In this document: positions 25,019-36,771 of the stretch, piece after piece
Layout: each line of letters begins with the position of its first letter
Numbering within the stretch: the stretch's first letter is position 1
Assembly (NCBI GenBank): GCA_022844015.1
Contig: JALHMO010000033.1
Location: 1-48,113 of the forward strand
DNA from: Reyranella sp.
GTDB lineage: Bacteria > Pseudomonadota > Alphaproteobacteria > Reyranellales > Reyranellaceae
Length of the DNA stretch: 48,113 nucleotides
Reading direction: 5' to 3'
Program-made: the position numbers and the translations under genes
Notes under the pieces: model-generated
Seen by the model: the letters and a program-made list of their open reading frames with translations, nothing else
The model's database searches: none
Told to the model about the DNA's origin: nothing

Positions 25019-25660
25019 ATGGAGGCGCCGCCGCGGCCAACCGAGCTTCCCGGCCGCATCCGCCGTCCGGAGGACCGCGCCCCCGAAATTGCCCGCGCCG
25101 CGCTCGACCTGTTCGTCACCAAGGGCTTTGCCGCCACCAAGCTCGAGGACGTCGCCCGTGCCGCCGGCGTCAGCAAAGGCCTCCCCTACCTGTACTTCAA
25201 GAGCAAGGAGGAGCTCTTCAAGGCAGTGATCGTCGAGGCCATCGGCGAGCCGCTGATCCGCGCCAACGAGCTGGTAGACTCCTTCGACGGCGCCACCGAG
25301 GACCTGCTGCGCGAGCTGGTGATGAAGTTCCGCGAGTTCGCCGAAAGTCCCCTGGGGGGCGTGATCAAGCTCATCCTGGCGGAGGCCGGAAACTTTCCGG
25401 ACGTCGCGCGCTTCTACTGCTCCAACTTCGACCGGCGCGGCCGCGACCTGTTCGCCAAGGTGTTGCGCCGCGGCATCGCGCGCGGCGAGTTCCGCCCCGT
25501 CGCCGACATCGAGATGTCGGCCATCCTGCTGGCGCAACCGCTCGCCATGCATTCGGTCTGGCTGCGCTCCCTCGCCCCTTACGACGAGTCGCTGCCTGCC
25601 GACAGCGACCGCTTCTACGGCGCCTATCTCGACTTCGTCCTGAAGGGGTTGCGTCCATGA
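25019..25660 (+). CDS. TetR-family regulator of the efflux operon
   Basis: From ATG 25019 (MEAPPRPTELPGRIRRPEDR) the protein has 213 residues. ATG 24995 and ATG 24962 are possible upstream starts but would put coding sequence across the operator-like repeat. The N-terminal helix-turn-helix is ARAALDLFVTKGFAATKLEDVARAAGVSKGLPYLYFKSKEELFKAVI, very typical of TetR. The C-terminal helices form the ligand-binding and dimer domain. The stop codon overlaps the start of the adaptor gene (ATGA), so regulator and pump are co-translated. It should repress the operon until a drug-like ligand binds. The ligand is unknown. Confidence 0.9.
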   Translation: MEAPPRPTELPGRIRRPEDRAPEIARAALDLFVTKGFAATKLEDVARAAGVSKGLPYLYFKSKEELFKAVIVEAIGEPLIRANELVDSFDGATEDLLRELVMKFREFAESPLGGVIKLILAEAGNFPDVARFYCSNFDRRGRDLFAKVLRRGIARGEFRPVADIEMSAILLAQPLAMHSVWLRSLAPYDESLPADSDRFYGAYLDFVLKGLRP

Positions 25661-26793
25661 CCCGCAAGCTCAAGGTCCTGCTCGCCGTCTTCGCCGTCGG
25701 CACCATGCTGGCCGCCGGCGCCTTCGCATGGAAGGCGGGCAAAGACAATGGCGCCCCGAATGCTCCCGCCGGCACCGCCCAGCCCGCGTCGGACCGGACC
25801 CTGGAGCTGATCGCCGCGGAGGTGCACACGATCGAGCCGCGCGGGCTGGTCGACCGGGTTCGCTTCACCGGCACGACACAGCCTGTCGAGCAGACCATCG
25901 TCAAGGCGCGCGTCGCCGGCCGTCTCGCCGAGGTGCTGGTGCGCGAAGGCGACAAGGTGGCCAAGGGGCAGGTCCTCGCCCGCTTCGAGACCACGGAACT
26001 GCAGGCCAAGGTCAACGAGCGCCAGTCGGCGGTCGATGCCGCGCGCGCCGAGGCACGCTGGACCGCGCGCGATCGCGCCGACAAGGAGACGCTCGCGACC
26101 CGCAACATCGTCTCGCAGTCGGCCGTCGACCAGGCGCGCTCGACCGCCGAGAACCGCGCCTCGATGGTCGCCGTGTCGGAGGCGCAGCTCGAGATCGCCC
26201 GGAAGTACCTGGCCGACGCCGTGGTCCAGGCCCCGTTCGACGGCGTGGTCGGCGAGCGCATCGCCAACCAGGGCGAATCGCTGCCGATCGACGGCAAGAT
26301 TCTCGCCCTCCTCGACACCAGTCACGTCGAGGTCACGGCGCAGATGCCGGCCGCCGACGTGGTGCGCCTCAAGGTCGGGCAGCCCGCCAGGGTGACGCTG
26401 GAAGGCTTCGGCGAACGAGTGTTCGACGGCCGCATCACGCGCATCAGCCCGACCGCTCAGCCCGGATCGCGGTCGATCCCGGTCTATGTCGAGATCATCG
26501 ACCGCCACGACGCGCTGCGCGGCGGCCTGTTCGCCACCGGAAGCGTCGTCGTGCAGGAGAAGGGTCACGCCCTCGCCGTGCCCGTGTCGGCCATGCGCAA
26601 GGACGATCGAGGCGACTTCGTGCTCGCGGTCGAGAACGGTATGCTCGTGCGAAAGCCGGTGGGCGCGGTGCGCACATGGTCGCGCGGCGAGCTGGTCGAG
26701 GTGAAGGGGCTGGAAGCGGGCATGACGATCGTGTCAGCGCCGCTGCCGGGCCTCGAGGCGGGCCAGTCCGTGAAGATCATCGAAGCGCGCTAG
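25657..26793 (+). CDS. RND efflux periplasmic adaptor (membrane fusion protein)
   Basis: The 378-residue protein has an N-terminal signal/anchor (MTRKLKVLLAVFAVGTMLAAGAFAW). A split biotinyl-lipoyl domain follows: VKARVAGRLAEVLVREGDKVAKGQVLARFE and later VVQAPFDGVVGERIANQGESLPIDGKILALLD. Between the halves is a helical hairpin (LQAKVNERQSAVDAARAEARW ... DQARSTAENRASMVAVSEAQLEIARKYL). The beta-barrel and membrane-proximal domains follow (DVVRLKVGQPARVTLEGF). It links the inner-membrane RND pump to an outer-membrane channel. It overlaps tetR by 4 bases and precedes the pump by 10. No outer-membrane factor gene is nearby, so a TolC-type channel from elsewhere is needed. Confidence 0.94.
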   Translation: MTRKLKVLLAVFAVGTMLAAGAFAWKAGKDNGAPNAPAGTAQPASDRTLELIAAEVHTIEPRGLVDRVRFTGTTQPVEQTIVKARVAGRLAEVLVREGDKVAKGQVLARFETTELQAKVNERQSAVDAARAEARWTARDRADKETLATRNIVSQSAVDQARSTAENRASMVAVSEAQLEIARKYLADAVVQAPFDGVVGERIANQGESLPIDGKILALLDTSHVEVTAQMPAADVVRLKVGQPARVTLEGFGERVFDGRITRISPTAQPGSRSIPVYVEIIDRHDALRGGLFATGSVVVQEKGHALAVPVSAMRKDDRGDFVLAVENGMLVRKPVGAVRTWSRGELVEVKGLEAGMTIVSAPLPGLEAGQSVKIIEAR

Positions 26794-26803
26794 GCCTTGC
26801 TCG

Positions 26804-29800
26804 ATGAAGCTCACGCGAATCGCCGTCGACAACCCGGTCTTCGCCACCATGATGATGGTGGCGCTGCTGGTGATGGGGCTGTTTTCCTACCGCCAGCTCG
26901 GCATCGACCAGTTTCCCAACGTCGATTTCCCGGTGGTCGTGGTTACCACGAACTATCCCGGCGCGGCGCCCGAGACGGTGGAAACCGAGATCAGCCGCAA
27001 GATCGAGGAATCGATCAATGCCATCGCCGGGCTGAAGACCTTGACCTCGCGCTCGCTCGAGGGGCAATCGATCGTCATCGCCGAGTTCGAGCTGTCGGTG
27101 TCGTCGCCGGTCGCCATGCAGGACGTGCGCGAGAAGGTTCAGCAGGTTCGCGCCCTCTTCAAGCCCGAGGTCAAGGAGCCGCTGATCCAGCGCTTCAACC
27201 CGGACGATCAGCCGATCGTGTCGATCGCCGTACGCTCCGACATCCGCTCGGTGCGCGACCTGACGACGCTCGCCGACCAGGTCATCGTCAAGCGGCTGCA
27301 GACGGTACGCGATGTCGGCCGGGCAACCATCGCCGGTGGCGTCAAGCGCCAGATCAACATCGAGCTCGATCCCGGACGCATGCATTCGCTGCGCGTCGGC
27401 GTCAACGACATCATGGCGGCGATCCGCGAGGAGAACCAGAATTTCCCGGCCGGCAACGTCGCGCGCGGCAACGACGACCGGCTGATCGAGGTCACCGGCC
27501 GCATCGCCGAGCCCGGCAGCTTCGCCGACCTGATCGTCGCCCGTCGCGGCCCCGCGCCGGTCTACCTGCGGCAGGTCGCCACCGTGGTCGACGGCCAGCA
27601 GGAGCGCGAGAACGTCGCGACGCTGAACGGCGAGCGCGCCGTCGCCATCGACATCGTCAAGACCCAGGGCTCGAACACCATCGCGGTCGCCCGCGGCGTG
27701 CGGAAAGCCGTGGCGGACCTGCAGGCGTCCCTGCCCCCGGACGTCAAGCTCGAGATCGTCCGCGACAGCTCGCGCGGCATCCAGAACTCGGTCGACAACG
27801 TCCAGCAGACGATGATCGAGGGCGGCCTCCTCACGATCGCCATCGTCTTCCTGTTCCTGCATTCGTGGCGCAGCACGGTGATCACCGGGCTCGCCCTGCC
27901 GATCTCGGTGTTCGGCTCGTTCATGGTGATGGCGGCCTTCGGCTTCACGCTCAACGTGCTCACCCTGATGGCGCTCAGCCTCGCCATCGGCATCCTGATC
28001 GACGATGCGATCGTGGTACGCGAAAACATCATGCGCCATATCGGCTTCGGCAAGTCGCACCGGCAGGCCGCGATCGACGGCACGGAGGAGATCGGCCTCG
28101 CCGTGCTGGCCACCACCTTCTGCATCGTCGCGGTATTCCTGCCCGTCGCCTTCATGGGCGGCATCATCGGGCGCTTCTTCTTCCAGTTCGGCGTCATGGT
28201 GTCGGCCGCCGTCCTGATCTCGCTGTTCGTCTCGTTCACGCTCGACCCGATGCTGTCGTCGGTGTGGTACGACCCGCAGGCCCACGGGACCGGCCGCTTC
28301 GCCCGCATCGTCAACGGCGCCCAGGAGCACGCCAACCGGCTCTATCGCGGCGTGCTGGGCTGGTCGCTGCGCTGGCCCAAGGTCACGCTGCTGATCGCGC
28401 TGGCGAGCTTCCTCGGCAGCTTCGCCCTGCCCAAGTACATCGGCTTCGAGTTCGTCCCCCAAGCCGATCTCGGCGAGCAGGTGGTGAGCATCGAGACGCC
28501 GGTCGGCTCCTCGCTCGAGTACACCGAGGCCAAGCTGCGCCAGGTCGACGCCGCGGTGCGCGAGTTCCCGGAGGTGGAGTACGCCTACGGCACGGTCAAT
28601 ACCGGCTACGCCAATGGCAAGAACCAGGCGAGCCTCTACCTGCGGCTGAAGCCCCTCAAGGAGCGCAAGCGCTCGCCCGAGCAGCTCGCCCAGCCGATCC
28701 GTGAACGGCTTGCGAGCATTCCCGGCATCCTGGTCTCGATCAACATCCCGGGCGGCCCCGGCGGCGGCGTGCAGAAGCAGCTTCAGCTGTCGCTCCAGGG
28801 ATCCGACACCGCCGTGCTCGACCGCCTGTCGCAGGACGTCATGCGCCGTGCCCGGGAGATCCCGGGCCTGGTCGACCTCGACCGCAACCTCAAGGCCGCC
28901 AAGCCCCTGCTCTCCGTGCGCCTGCGGCGCGACGCGGCCTCCGACCTCGGGCTCGGCTCGGCAATGGTCGCCCAGTCGCTGCGGCCGCTGTTCGCCGGCG
29001 ACGAGACCAGCCTGTGGCGCGCGCCGGACGGCGAGAACTACACCGTCATGGTCCGCCTGCCGACGGACGATCGCACGGGCATTGCCGACCTGCAGCGCAT
29101 CTGGTTCACCGCCGGCACCGAGCCCAACGGCCTGCCTCGCATGGTGCACATCGCCCAGATCGCCGACATCGAGAGCGATGTCGGGGCCTCGCAGATCAAT
29201 CGCCGCGACCTCAATCGCGAGGTCTGGATCACCGCCAACGTCTCGGGCCGGTCGTCCGGCGAGGTCAGCAGCGACCTGCAGAAGCTGCTGGCTGACACGC
29301 CGCTGCCGCCCGGCTACCGCTTCGTGTTCGGCGGCTCGACCAAGGACATGGCCGAGAGCGCGGCCTATGCCGGCCAGGCGCTGCTGCTCGCGGTCATCCT
29401 GATCTACCTCATCCTGGCCTCGCAGTTCGGCAGCTTCCTGCAGCCGATCGCCATCATGATGTCGCTGCCGATGTCGCTGATCGGCGTCTTCCTCGGCCTG
29501 CTGATCGCCGGCACGACGCTCAACATCTTCAGCGCGATCGGCTTCATCATGCTGATGGGCCTGGTCACCAAGAACGCCATCCTGCTGGTCGATTTCTTCA
29601 ACCAGGCGCGGGCCCGCGGCGCCACCGCTCATGACGCCCTGATCGAGGCGGGCACGATCCGTCTGCGGCCGATCCTGATGACCACGCTCGCCATGGTGTT
29701 CGGGATGATGCCGCTCGCGCTCGGCCTCGGCGAAGGGGCGAGCCAGCGCGCACCGATGGCGCATGCGGTGATCGGCGGCCTCATCAGCTCGACGCTCCTC

Positions 29801-29917
29801 ACCCTCGTGGTCGTGCCGGTGGTGCTGGTCTATATCGACCGGATCGGCCAGTGGGGGAAGGCGCGCTTCAGCCGCTCGGCCGACGAGCTTGCGCGTTCGC
29901 ACAAGCCTGCCGAGTAG
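26804..29917 (+). CDS. RND-family multidrug efflux pump, inner-membrane subunit
   Basis: The 1037-residue length and twofold repeat are those of the AcrB/HAE-1 family, with twelve expected membrane helices. Seen motifs include IAVDNPVFATMMMVALLVMG in helix 1 and FPNVDFPVVVVTTNYPGAAPETVE at the start of the porter domain. The proton-relay pair lies in LSLAIGILIDDAIVVREN (TM4), with GLVTKNAILLVDFFNQAR in TM10 and RPILMTTLAMVFGMMPLALGLGEGA near the end. It exchanges protons for lipophilic compounds. It is the third gene of the tetR-adaptor-pump operon, and 57 bases separate it from the next gene. Substrates cannot be predicted. It looks intact. Confidence 0.95.
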   Translation: MKLTRIAVDNPVFATMMMVALLVMGLFSYRQLGIDQFPNVDFPVVVVTTNYPGAAPETVETEISRKIEESINAIAGLKTLTSRSLEGQSIVIAEFELSVSSPVAMQDVREKVQQVRALFKPEVKEPLIQRFNPDDQPIVSIAVRSDIRSVRDLTTLADQVIVKRLQTVRDVGRATIAGGVKRQINIELDPGRMHSLRVGVNDIMAAIREENQNFPAGNVARGNDDRLIEVTGRIAEPGSFADLIVARRGPAPVYLRQVATVVDGQQERENVATLNGERAVAIDIVKTQGSNTIAVARGVRKAVADLQASLPPDVKLEIVRDSSRGIQNSVDNVQQTMIEGGLLTIAIVFLFLHSWRSTVITGLALPISVFGSFMVMAAFGFTLNVLTLMALSLAIGILIDDAIVVRENIMRHIGFGKSHRQAAIDGTEEIGLAVLATTFCIVAVFLPVAFMGGIIGRFFFQFGVMVSAAVLISLFVSFTLDPMLSSVWYDPQAHGTGRFARIVNGAQEHANRLYRGVLGWSLRWPKVTLLIALASFLGSFALPKYIGFEFVPQADLGEQVVSIETPVGSSLEYTEAKLRQVDAAVREFPEVEYAYGTVNTGYANGKNQASLYLRLKPLKERKRSPEQLAQPIRERLASIPGILVSINIPGGPGGGVQKQLQLSLQGSDTAVLDRLSQDVMRRAREIPGLVDLDRNLKAAKPLLSVRLRRDAASDLGLGSAMVAQSLRPLFAGDETSLWRAPDGENYTVMVRLPTDDRTGIADLQRIWFTAGTEPNGLPRMVHIAQIADIESDVGASQINRRDLNREVWITANVSGRSSGEVSSDLQKLLADTPLPPGYRFVFGGSTKDMAESAAYAGQALLLAVILIYLILASQFGSFLQPIAIMMSLPMSLIGVFLGLLIAGTTLNIFSAIGFIMLMGLVTKNAILLVDFFNQARARGATAHDALIEAGTIRLRPILMTTLAMVFGMMPLALGLGEGASQRAPMAHAVIGGLISSTLLTLVVVPVVLVYIDRIGQWGKARFSRSADELARSHKPAE

Positions 29918-29974
29918 AATCCGCCGCCTCTTTCACGTCGCAACTCCTGGCACGATTCGCGCTATGCTCGGGGC

Positions 29975-31153
29975 ATGCCGGACGACACACCGACCATCGC
30001 GCTGCGGGTCGTCGAAGCGCTCGCCGCGGTCGACGAGGCCCAGTGGGATGCCTGCGCCCTGGCGCCGGGCTCGGCCGGCAGCCCGTTCCTCAGCCATCGC
30101 TTCCTGAAGGCGCTGGAGGATTCGAAGTCGGTCGGCCGGCGCACCGGCTGGCAACCGCAATATCTGCTGGCCGAGGCAGAGGACGGCACCCTGCTCGGCG
30201 CCGCGCCGCTCTACGTCAAGGGGCATTCCCAGGGCGAGTACGTGTTCGACCATGGCTGGGCGCAGGCCCTGGAGCGCGCCGGCGGGCGCTATTATCCCAA
30301 GCTCCAGGTCGCCGTCCCCTTCACGCCAGTGCCCGGTCCGCGCCTGTTCGCCCGACCCGGTCCGTTCGAGGACGGCGTGCGCGACGCCCTGATCGACATG
30401 CTGGCCAAGATCGCGGGCGACAACCGCATCAGCTCCGTTCACGTCACTTTCTGCACCGAGGCCGACTGGAAGCGCTTCGGCGCGCACGGCTGGCTGCAGC
30501 GCCTGGGCCAGCAGTATCACTGGCACAATGGCGGCTATCGCACGTTCGACGATTTCCTGGCGGCCCTGGCATCGCGCAAGCGCAAGGCGATCCGCAAGGA
30601 GCGCGAAGCGGTGCGCCGCGAGGGATTGGTGGTGCGCGCCCTGTGCGGCGAGGAAATCGAGCCTCGTCACTGGGATGCGTTCTTCGCCTTCTACATGGAT
30701 ACGGGCGGCCGCAAATGGGGCTCGCCCTACCTCACGCGGGCGTTCTTCGACATCCTGGGCTCCACCATGGCCGACAAGGTCGTGCTGGTTATGGCCGAGT
30801 CGGATGGCCGCCCGGTCGGCGGCGCGCTCAACCTCAAGGGCGACGACACGCTCTACGGTCGCTACTGGGGCTGCCTGGAAAGCCATGCCTTCCTGCACTT
30901 CGAGGCGTGCTACTATCAGGCCATCGAATACGCGATCGCCCACGGCCTGCAGCGCGTCGAGGCGGGTGCCCAGGGTGACCACAAGATCCAGCGCGGCTAC
31001 CTGCCGGTCGCGACCTACTCGGCGCACTGGATCACCGATCCCGGCTTCCGCCGCGCCGTCGACGACTACCTGAAGCGCGAGCGCTCTGCCGTCGAGCGCG
31101 AGATCGAGGGACTGCAGGAGTACTCTCCCTTCCGCAAGGAAGGCGACGGGTAG
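29975..31153 (+). CDS. FemAB-like / GNAT-fold acyltransferase family protein
   Basis: The 392-residue protein starts MPDDTPTIALRVVEALAAVDEAQW. The stretches SRKRKAIRKEREAVRREGLVVRALCGEEI, FYMDTGGRKWGSPYLTRAFFDIL and GCLESHAFLHFEACYYQAIEYAIAHGLQRVEAGAQGDHKIQRGYLPVATYSAHWI are hallmarks of the PF04339 (DUF482) family, which has a double GNAT fold related to FemAB aminoacyltransferases. The reaction is not established; peptidoglycan or lipid acylation is only suggested by the fold. No signal peptide is seen, so it is cytoplasmic. It is separated from the pump by 57 bases and followed by a large palindromic repeat. Confidence 0.85.
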   Translation: MPDDTPTIALRVVEALAAVDEAQWDACALAPGSAGSPFLSHRFLKALEDSKSVGRRTGWQPQYLLAEAEDGTLLGAAPLYVKGHSQGEYVFDHGWAQALERAGGRYYPKLQVAVPFTPVPGPRLFARPGPFEDGVRDALIDMLAKIAGDNRISSVHVTFCTEADWKRFGAHGWLQRLGQQYHWHNGGYRTFDDFLAALASRKRKAIRKEREAVRREGLVVRALCGEEIEPRHWDAFFAFYMDTGGRKWGSPYLTRAFFDILGSTMADKVVLVMAESDGRPVGGALNLKGDDTLYGRYWGCLESHAFLHFEACYYQAIEYAIAHGLQRVEAGAQGDHKIQRGYLPVATYSAHWITDPGFRRAVDDYLKRERSAVEREIEGLQEYSPFRKEGDG

Positions 31154-31161
31154 CTCGGATT

Positions 31162-31392
31162 CCTCCCCGGCGACGCTTCAGCGAGGCTGGGGAGACATCG
31201 CCATGTCACGGCGACGGAGGGGCCATGAGTCTTCCGGACCGCGAGCGTCCCGCTCGCTCATGAGCTTGAGCGAGCGGGACGCTCGCGGTCCGGAAGACTC
31301 ATGATGACCTCTCCGTCCGCGATGACGCTTTGGCTGGGCTCGGCGCAGGCGCGGACACCTCCCCAGCTTCGCTTCAGCGAAGCTGGGGAGGT
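31162..31392. repeat. Nested palindromic repeat island with a perfect 37-bp hairpin
   Basis: The core 31224-31260 is exactly complementary to 31267-31303, leaving a 6-base loop TGAGCT. On the right, 31355-31372 (CACCTCCCCAGCTTCGCT) is exactly complementary to 31375-31392. On the left, CTCCCC/GGGGAG arms sit near 31163-31194. The flanks of the core (CGACGGAGGGGCCATGAG and its approximate complement) also mirror each other, so the whole stretch is a degenerate inverted repeat. Its words (CCTCCCCAGC, CTCCGTCCGCGATGACGC) recur in the repeat mosaic at 47.8-48.1 kb. It lies between convergent genes and codes for nothing evident. Confidence 0.88.
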
Positions 31393-31399
31393 GCATGAA

Positions 31400-31575
31400 T
31401 CACCCCTTCCCGGCCATCAGCAGGCCGAAAAAGAACACGACGAAGAAGATCGCCAGCTCGGTCGCTCCCAAGGGCGCCTGCCAGCCCAGCCTGTCGACGA
31501 CCTGCAGCGCCACCCAGAACACCGCGGTGGCGAGCAGCGCGGCGCGCAGGGCCAGCAGGAGCGGGCGGAATGCCT

Positions 31576-31579
<4 letters not shown>
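31400..31579 (-). CDS. Small membrane protein, 59 aa, coupled to clpA
   Basis: The frame from GTG 31579 runs to TGA at 31402-31400. Its start codon overlaps the clpA stop (GTGA), so translation is probably coupled. The protein has two hydrophobic segments, RPLLLALRAALLATAVFWVAL and GATELAIFFVVFFFGLLMAGKG, joined by a short polar loop QVVDRLGWQAPL. That pattern is a two-helix hairpin or pair. I know no named family. The overlap and the absence of stops across 60 codons support it being a real gene. It may simply be a membrane protein co-expressed with ClpA. Confidence 0.62.
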
Positions 31580-33900
<2,321 letters not shown>

Positions 33901-33939
33901 CGAAACCACCTCGACAGAGAAACGAACTACCCTTCCCGA

Positions 33940-34365
33940 CTACTCCTTCTCCAACGTGCATTGGAGAGGGTGCTGATTCTTGCGTGCGTAGTCCACCGTC
34001 TGCGTCACTTTCGTTTCCGCAATCTCGTAGGTGTAAACGCCGCAGATGCCGACGCCTTTCTGATGGACGTGCAGCATGATCTGGGTCGCTTCCTCGCGAT
34101 TCTTCTGAAAGATGTGCTGCAGCACATCGACGACGAACTCCATCGGCGTGTAATCGTCGTTCAGCATGAGGACCTTGTACATCGACGGCTTCTTCGTGCG
34201 CGTGCGCGTCAGGGTCAGGGCGCCGCTGCGGCCCTCGCCTTCGCCATTGCCGTTGTCGTTCTCCCGACGGGGCGGCTGTGCCGGCGGACCTCCCGGCGGC
34301 TCGCCGGGACCACCCAGTCGCGCGCCGTGAAAGGACCATTCGCATGCACTACGCAGAGAGCTCAT
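33940..34365 (-). CDS. clpS: ClpS adaptor, N-degron recognin
   Basis: From ATG 34365 ([17 protein letters not shown]) the protein has 141 residues. GTG 34422 is open too, but the likely promoter -10 (TATAAT at 34411-34406, minus strand) lies inside that extension. The ClpS core is unmistakable: [76 protein letters not shown]. It has the NDDYTPM pocket and the LHVHQKG His that bind N-terminal Leu, Phe, Tyr and Trp. The first 60 residues are Gly/Pro-rich and longer than in E. coli ClpS, so a later start is possible. It feeds N-degron substrates to ClpA. Confidence 0.93.
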   Translation of the reverse strand: MSSLRSACEWSFHGARLGGPGEPPGGPPAQPPRRENDNGNGEGEGRSGALTLTRTRTKKPSMYKVLMLNDDYTPMEFVVDVLQHIFQKNREEATQIMLHVHQKGVGICGVYTYEIAETKVTQTVDYARKNQHPLQCTLEKE

Positions 34366-34405
34366 CGTCCAGACCACACTCCTGAAGGGCCCATGCCAGT
34401 CGTCA

Positions 34406-34411
34406 ATTATA
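34406..34411 (-). promoter_or_regulatory. Possible -10 element for clpS-clpA
   Basis: Read on the minus strand, TATAAT sits about 40 bases before the clpS ATG at 34365. It stands out in a GC-rich setting, but no good -35 is seen 16-18 bases upstream of it. Confidence 0.4.
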
Positions 34412-34432
34412 TAGTCAGCCACAGCGATTCCG

Positions 34433-35143
34433 CTACCTCGGCCGCAAGCCGTCCCTGCCGACGGTCAGAGTCCATTGGTTCGCCTTCCAATGGTTCGGCG
34501 GCGCATTCCAGTCGCGTCGCAGCTCCGCGGGCACGAGCTTGCGGGGCGGGTTGACCGGCACGGGAACGGTGTCGAGCGAGAACAGCCGGCTCGCGAACGC
34601 GACGTTCGCGAATCCATCGGTCGGATGGTGATAGGCCTGGAAACCCCAGACACCCCCGCGGCAGGAGGCGACCGTCCACCAGAAATCGACGTCGGGAAGC
34701 CGCAGCCCGTCGCGTGGCGGGCCGAAGGCGCCGCTCGCCTGCAGCGACGCCAGCAGGTCGCTCGTCTCGCCCGGAGTCAGGATCCTCTGGCCGCGTCGCA
34801 TTCGCCACGGTCCCAGAACGTCGCCGGCATCGCCGATACGCAGGTTGGTGACGGCGCCCTGATCCGCCAGCACGCCGATGTCGAGGCCGGCGGTGCCGTC
34901 GGGCTGCAGGAACAACTCGTACGTCCTGACCTGCTCATCGTAGATCGCGTTGTAGACCAGGCGCAGGCGGTTCCGCCCGTCCCGGCCGCAGGCCTCGCGG
35001 ATATCGTTGCCTCCGACGTAGCTGAACCAGTTGAAGCTGCGCACGATCGGCGGATCGACCAGGCGATCCGCCCGCTGGGCCCACGCCGCCGCTGGCATCG
35101 CCAAGCCGAGGCTGCAAAGGGCCGCCGTGAGCGCTGTCCTCAT
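34433..35143 (-). CDS. Secreted protein of unknown function
   Basis: Start ATG 35143 ([28 protein letters not shown]) gives 236 residues, with AGGAGA seven bases upstream. A signal peptide ends around AWAQR. The mature protein has many Arg and Trp residues and short beta-like segments ([72 protein letters not shown]). It contains two Cys (in REACG and ASCRG) that could form a disulfide. I do not recognise a family. It ends ten bases before the clpS frame's upstream GTG and is divergent from the carboxypeptidase gene at 35311. Confidence 0.75.
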   Translation of the reverse strand: MRTALTAALCSLGLAMPAAAWAQRADRLVDPPIVRSFNWFSYVGGNDIREACGRDGRNRLRLVYNAIYDEQVRTYELFLQPDGTAGLDIGVLADQGAVTNLRIGDAGDVLGPWRMRRGQRILTPGETSDLLASLQASGAFGPPRDGLRLPDVDFWWTVASCRGGVWGFQAYHHPTDGFANVAFASRLFSLDTVPVPVNPPRKLVPAELRRDWNAPPNHWKANQWTLTVGRDGLRPR

Positions 35144-35310
35144 TTGTGGCTCTCCTGGTACCAAACGATGCAGTTTCGGAACCAACTTTGGCGCTAACGC
35201 GGCGGACGAGCATTGCATATCCCGAAAATTGCCAGTAGTATCGCAGAAATCGCCCATAAGTTATTGGATGGGCTCAAAAAAATTCAATAGAGCGTAATGG
35301 CGTTTTGGCG

Positions 35311-36771
35311 ATGAAACTTTCCCTCAAGCTCATCGCGGCCATTCTGACGTGGCTGGCCGTTGGATTCCTGTTTGTCGCGGCGGCCATGGTGCCGACGGAG
35401 GCAGACGCCAAGTCCACCTCCGTGAAGCGGGCCGCCTCGGTAAAGCGGGCCGTCCCGCCGGCAAAGGTGAAGGTGCGCGGCAAGGCCGTTACGCGCCCGC
35501 GCCCGGCCGCGGCGGCATGGGTGCCCAACCCACTGGTGAATGCCAAGGATTCCTATCTCATTCTCGACGCCTCGTCGGGCCAGGAACTGTATGCCGACCG
35601 GCCCGACGATCCTCGTCATCCGGCCTCGCTGACCAAGCTGATGACGATCTACATGACGTTCTCGGCCCTCGACTCCGGCAGGTTGTCGCTCGGTGACGGC
35701 CTGCCGGTGTCGATCAACGCCCTGAACGCTCCCCCCACCAAGGTCGGTCTGCCGGCCGGCGGCCGGATCGCGGTGCGCGACGCGATCATGGCCCTGGTGA
35801 CACGGTCGGCGAACGACGCCGCCGTGGCTCTCGCCGAGACGCTGGCCGGAGACGAGGCGACGTTTGCCCAGCAGATGACCCAGAAAGCCCGTCAGCTCGG
35901 CATGAGCTCGACGGTCTTCCGCAACGCTTCGGGCCTGCCCAACAGCGAGCAGATAACCACGGCACGCGACATGGCGCGGCTCGCTCACGCGCTGATGCGC
36001 GACTACCCGCACTACTACGGGATTTTCTCCGCCCAGAGCTATCCCTTTCGCGGTCGCGTTCTCGAGAACCACAATCGCATGCTCGGCACCTTCGAGGGCG
36101 CCGACGGTCTGAAGACTGGCTACACGGCGGCATCGGGCTTCAACCTCGTGATGTCGGCGATGCGCGACAACAGGCGCCTGATCGGCGTGGTCATGGGCGG
36201 CAATTCGGCCGGCATGCGCGACCGCATCATGGCCGAGCTGATGGAACGTGGCTTCGCCTCCGGGCGACTGACGCCTTGGACCAACAGCCGAAAGCCGCCC
36301 TCCGCGCGGTACACCGCGGCCAACTTCGACCCGAATCTCATCATTCCAGAATCGACGCCGAGAGTGGCTGCGGCCAAGGCCTCCCCCGCCGCCACGGCCG
36401 TCGCTCCGGCAGCGATGCCTGGAGCGGCCGGCGATCAGCGCGTCGCCGGTCCCGCCCTCCCGGCGCCCGATCCGGGAGCGGCTCAGCGCAATCTCGCCGT
36501 CGGCAGCTGGGTGATCCAGGTCGGCTCGTTCGGCGACCCGCAGGCCGCCCAGCAGGCGGTGGAACGCGCGGCTTCGGTTATCCCCGACACAATGCGCAAC
36601 GGCGCGGTCACCGTCGAGGAACTCCAGTTGGCCAACAAGACCTTTCACCGCGCCCGCCTGACCAACCTGTCGCAGGCCCAGGCGATCGACGGCTGCAAGC
36701 GCCTCGAGAAGCGGAAGATCTACTGCTCGGCGATCCAGGTTAGCGTGTGGAACACGCCGGGCGCGCGTTGA
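35311..36771 (+). CDS. D-alanyl-D-alanine carboxypeptidase (PBP5/6 type) with C-terminal SPOR domain
   Basis: ATG 35311 (MKLSLKLIAAILTWLAVGFLFVAAAMV) gives 486 residues; a TTG two codons earlier is not needed. After the signal peptide there is a Lys/Arg-rich spacer (residues 35-65) and then the serine-peptidase fold. The three motifs are Ser106-Leu-Thr-Lys109 (HPASLTKLM), Ser166-Ala-Asn168 and Lys268-Thr-Gly270. An Ala/Pro-rich linker (about 350-395) precedes a SPOR-type domain (SWVIQVGSFGDPQAAQQAVERA ... GCKRLEKRKIYCSAIQV). It trims pentapeptide stems of peptidoglycan, and SPOR domains bind denuded glycan at the septum. Its last 32 bases overlap the convergent gene. Confidence 0.94.
   Translation: MKLSLKLIAAILTWLAVGFLFVAAAMVPTEADAKSTSVKRAASVKRAVPPAKVKVRGKAVTRPRPAAAAWVPNPLVNAKDSYLILDASSGQELYADRPDDPRHPASLTKLMTIYMTFSALDSGRLSLGDGLPVSINALNAPPTKVGLPAGGRIAVRDAIMALVTRSANDAAVALAETLAGDEATFAQQMTQKARQLGMSSTVFRNASGLPNSEQITTARDMARLAHALMRDYPHYYGIFSAQSYPFRGRVLENHNRMLGTFEGADGLKTGYTAASGFNLVMSAMRDNRRLIGVVMGGNSAGMRDRIMAELMERGFASGRLTPWTNSRKPPSARYTAANFDPNLIIPESTPRVAAAKASPAATAVAPAAMPGAAGDQRVAGPALPAPDPGAAQRNLAVGSWVIQVGSFGDPQAAQQAVERAASVIPDTMRNGAVTVEELQLANKTFHRARLTNLSQAQAIDGCKRLEKRKIYCSAIQVSVWNTPGAR

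Noticed and set aside
26777..29902. 1041-codon open frame opposite the RND pump gene
   Set aside because: It has the low-complexity His/Asp/Arg-rich translation seen opposite GC-rich genes. The plus strand encodes a clear RND pump of full length.
31355..31392. Terminator for the clpA operon on the minus strand
   Set aside because: The 18-bp hairpin is strong, but no T-run follows it on the minus strand. I treat it as part of the repeat island.
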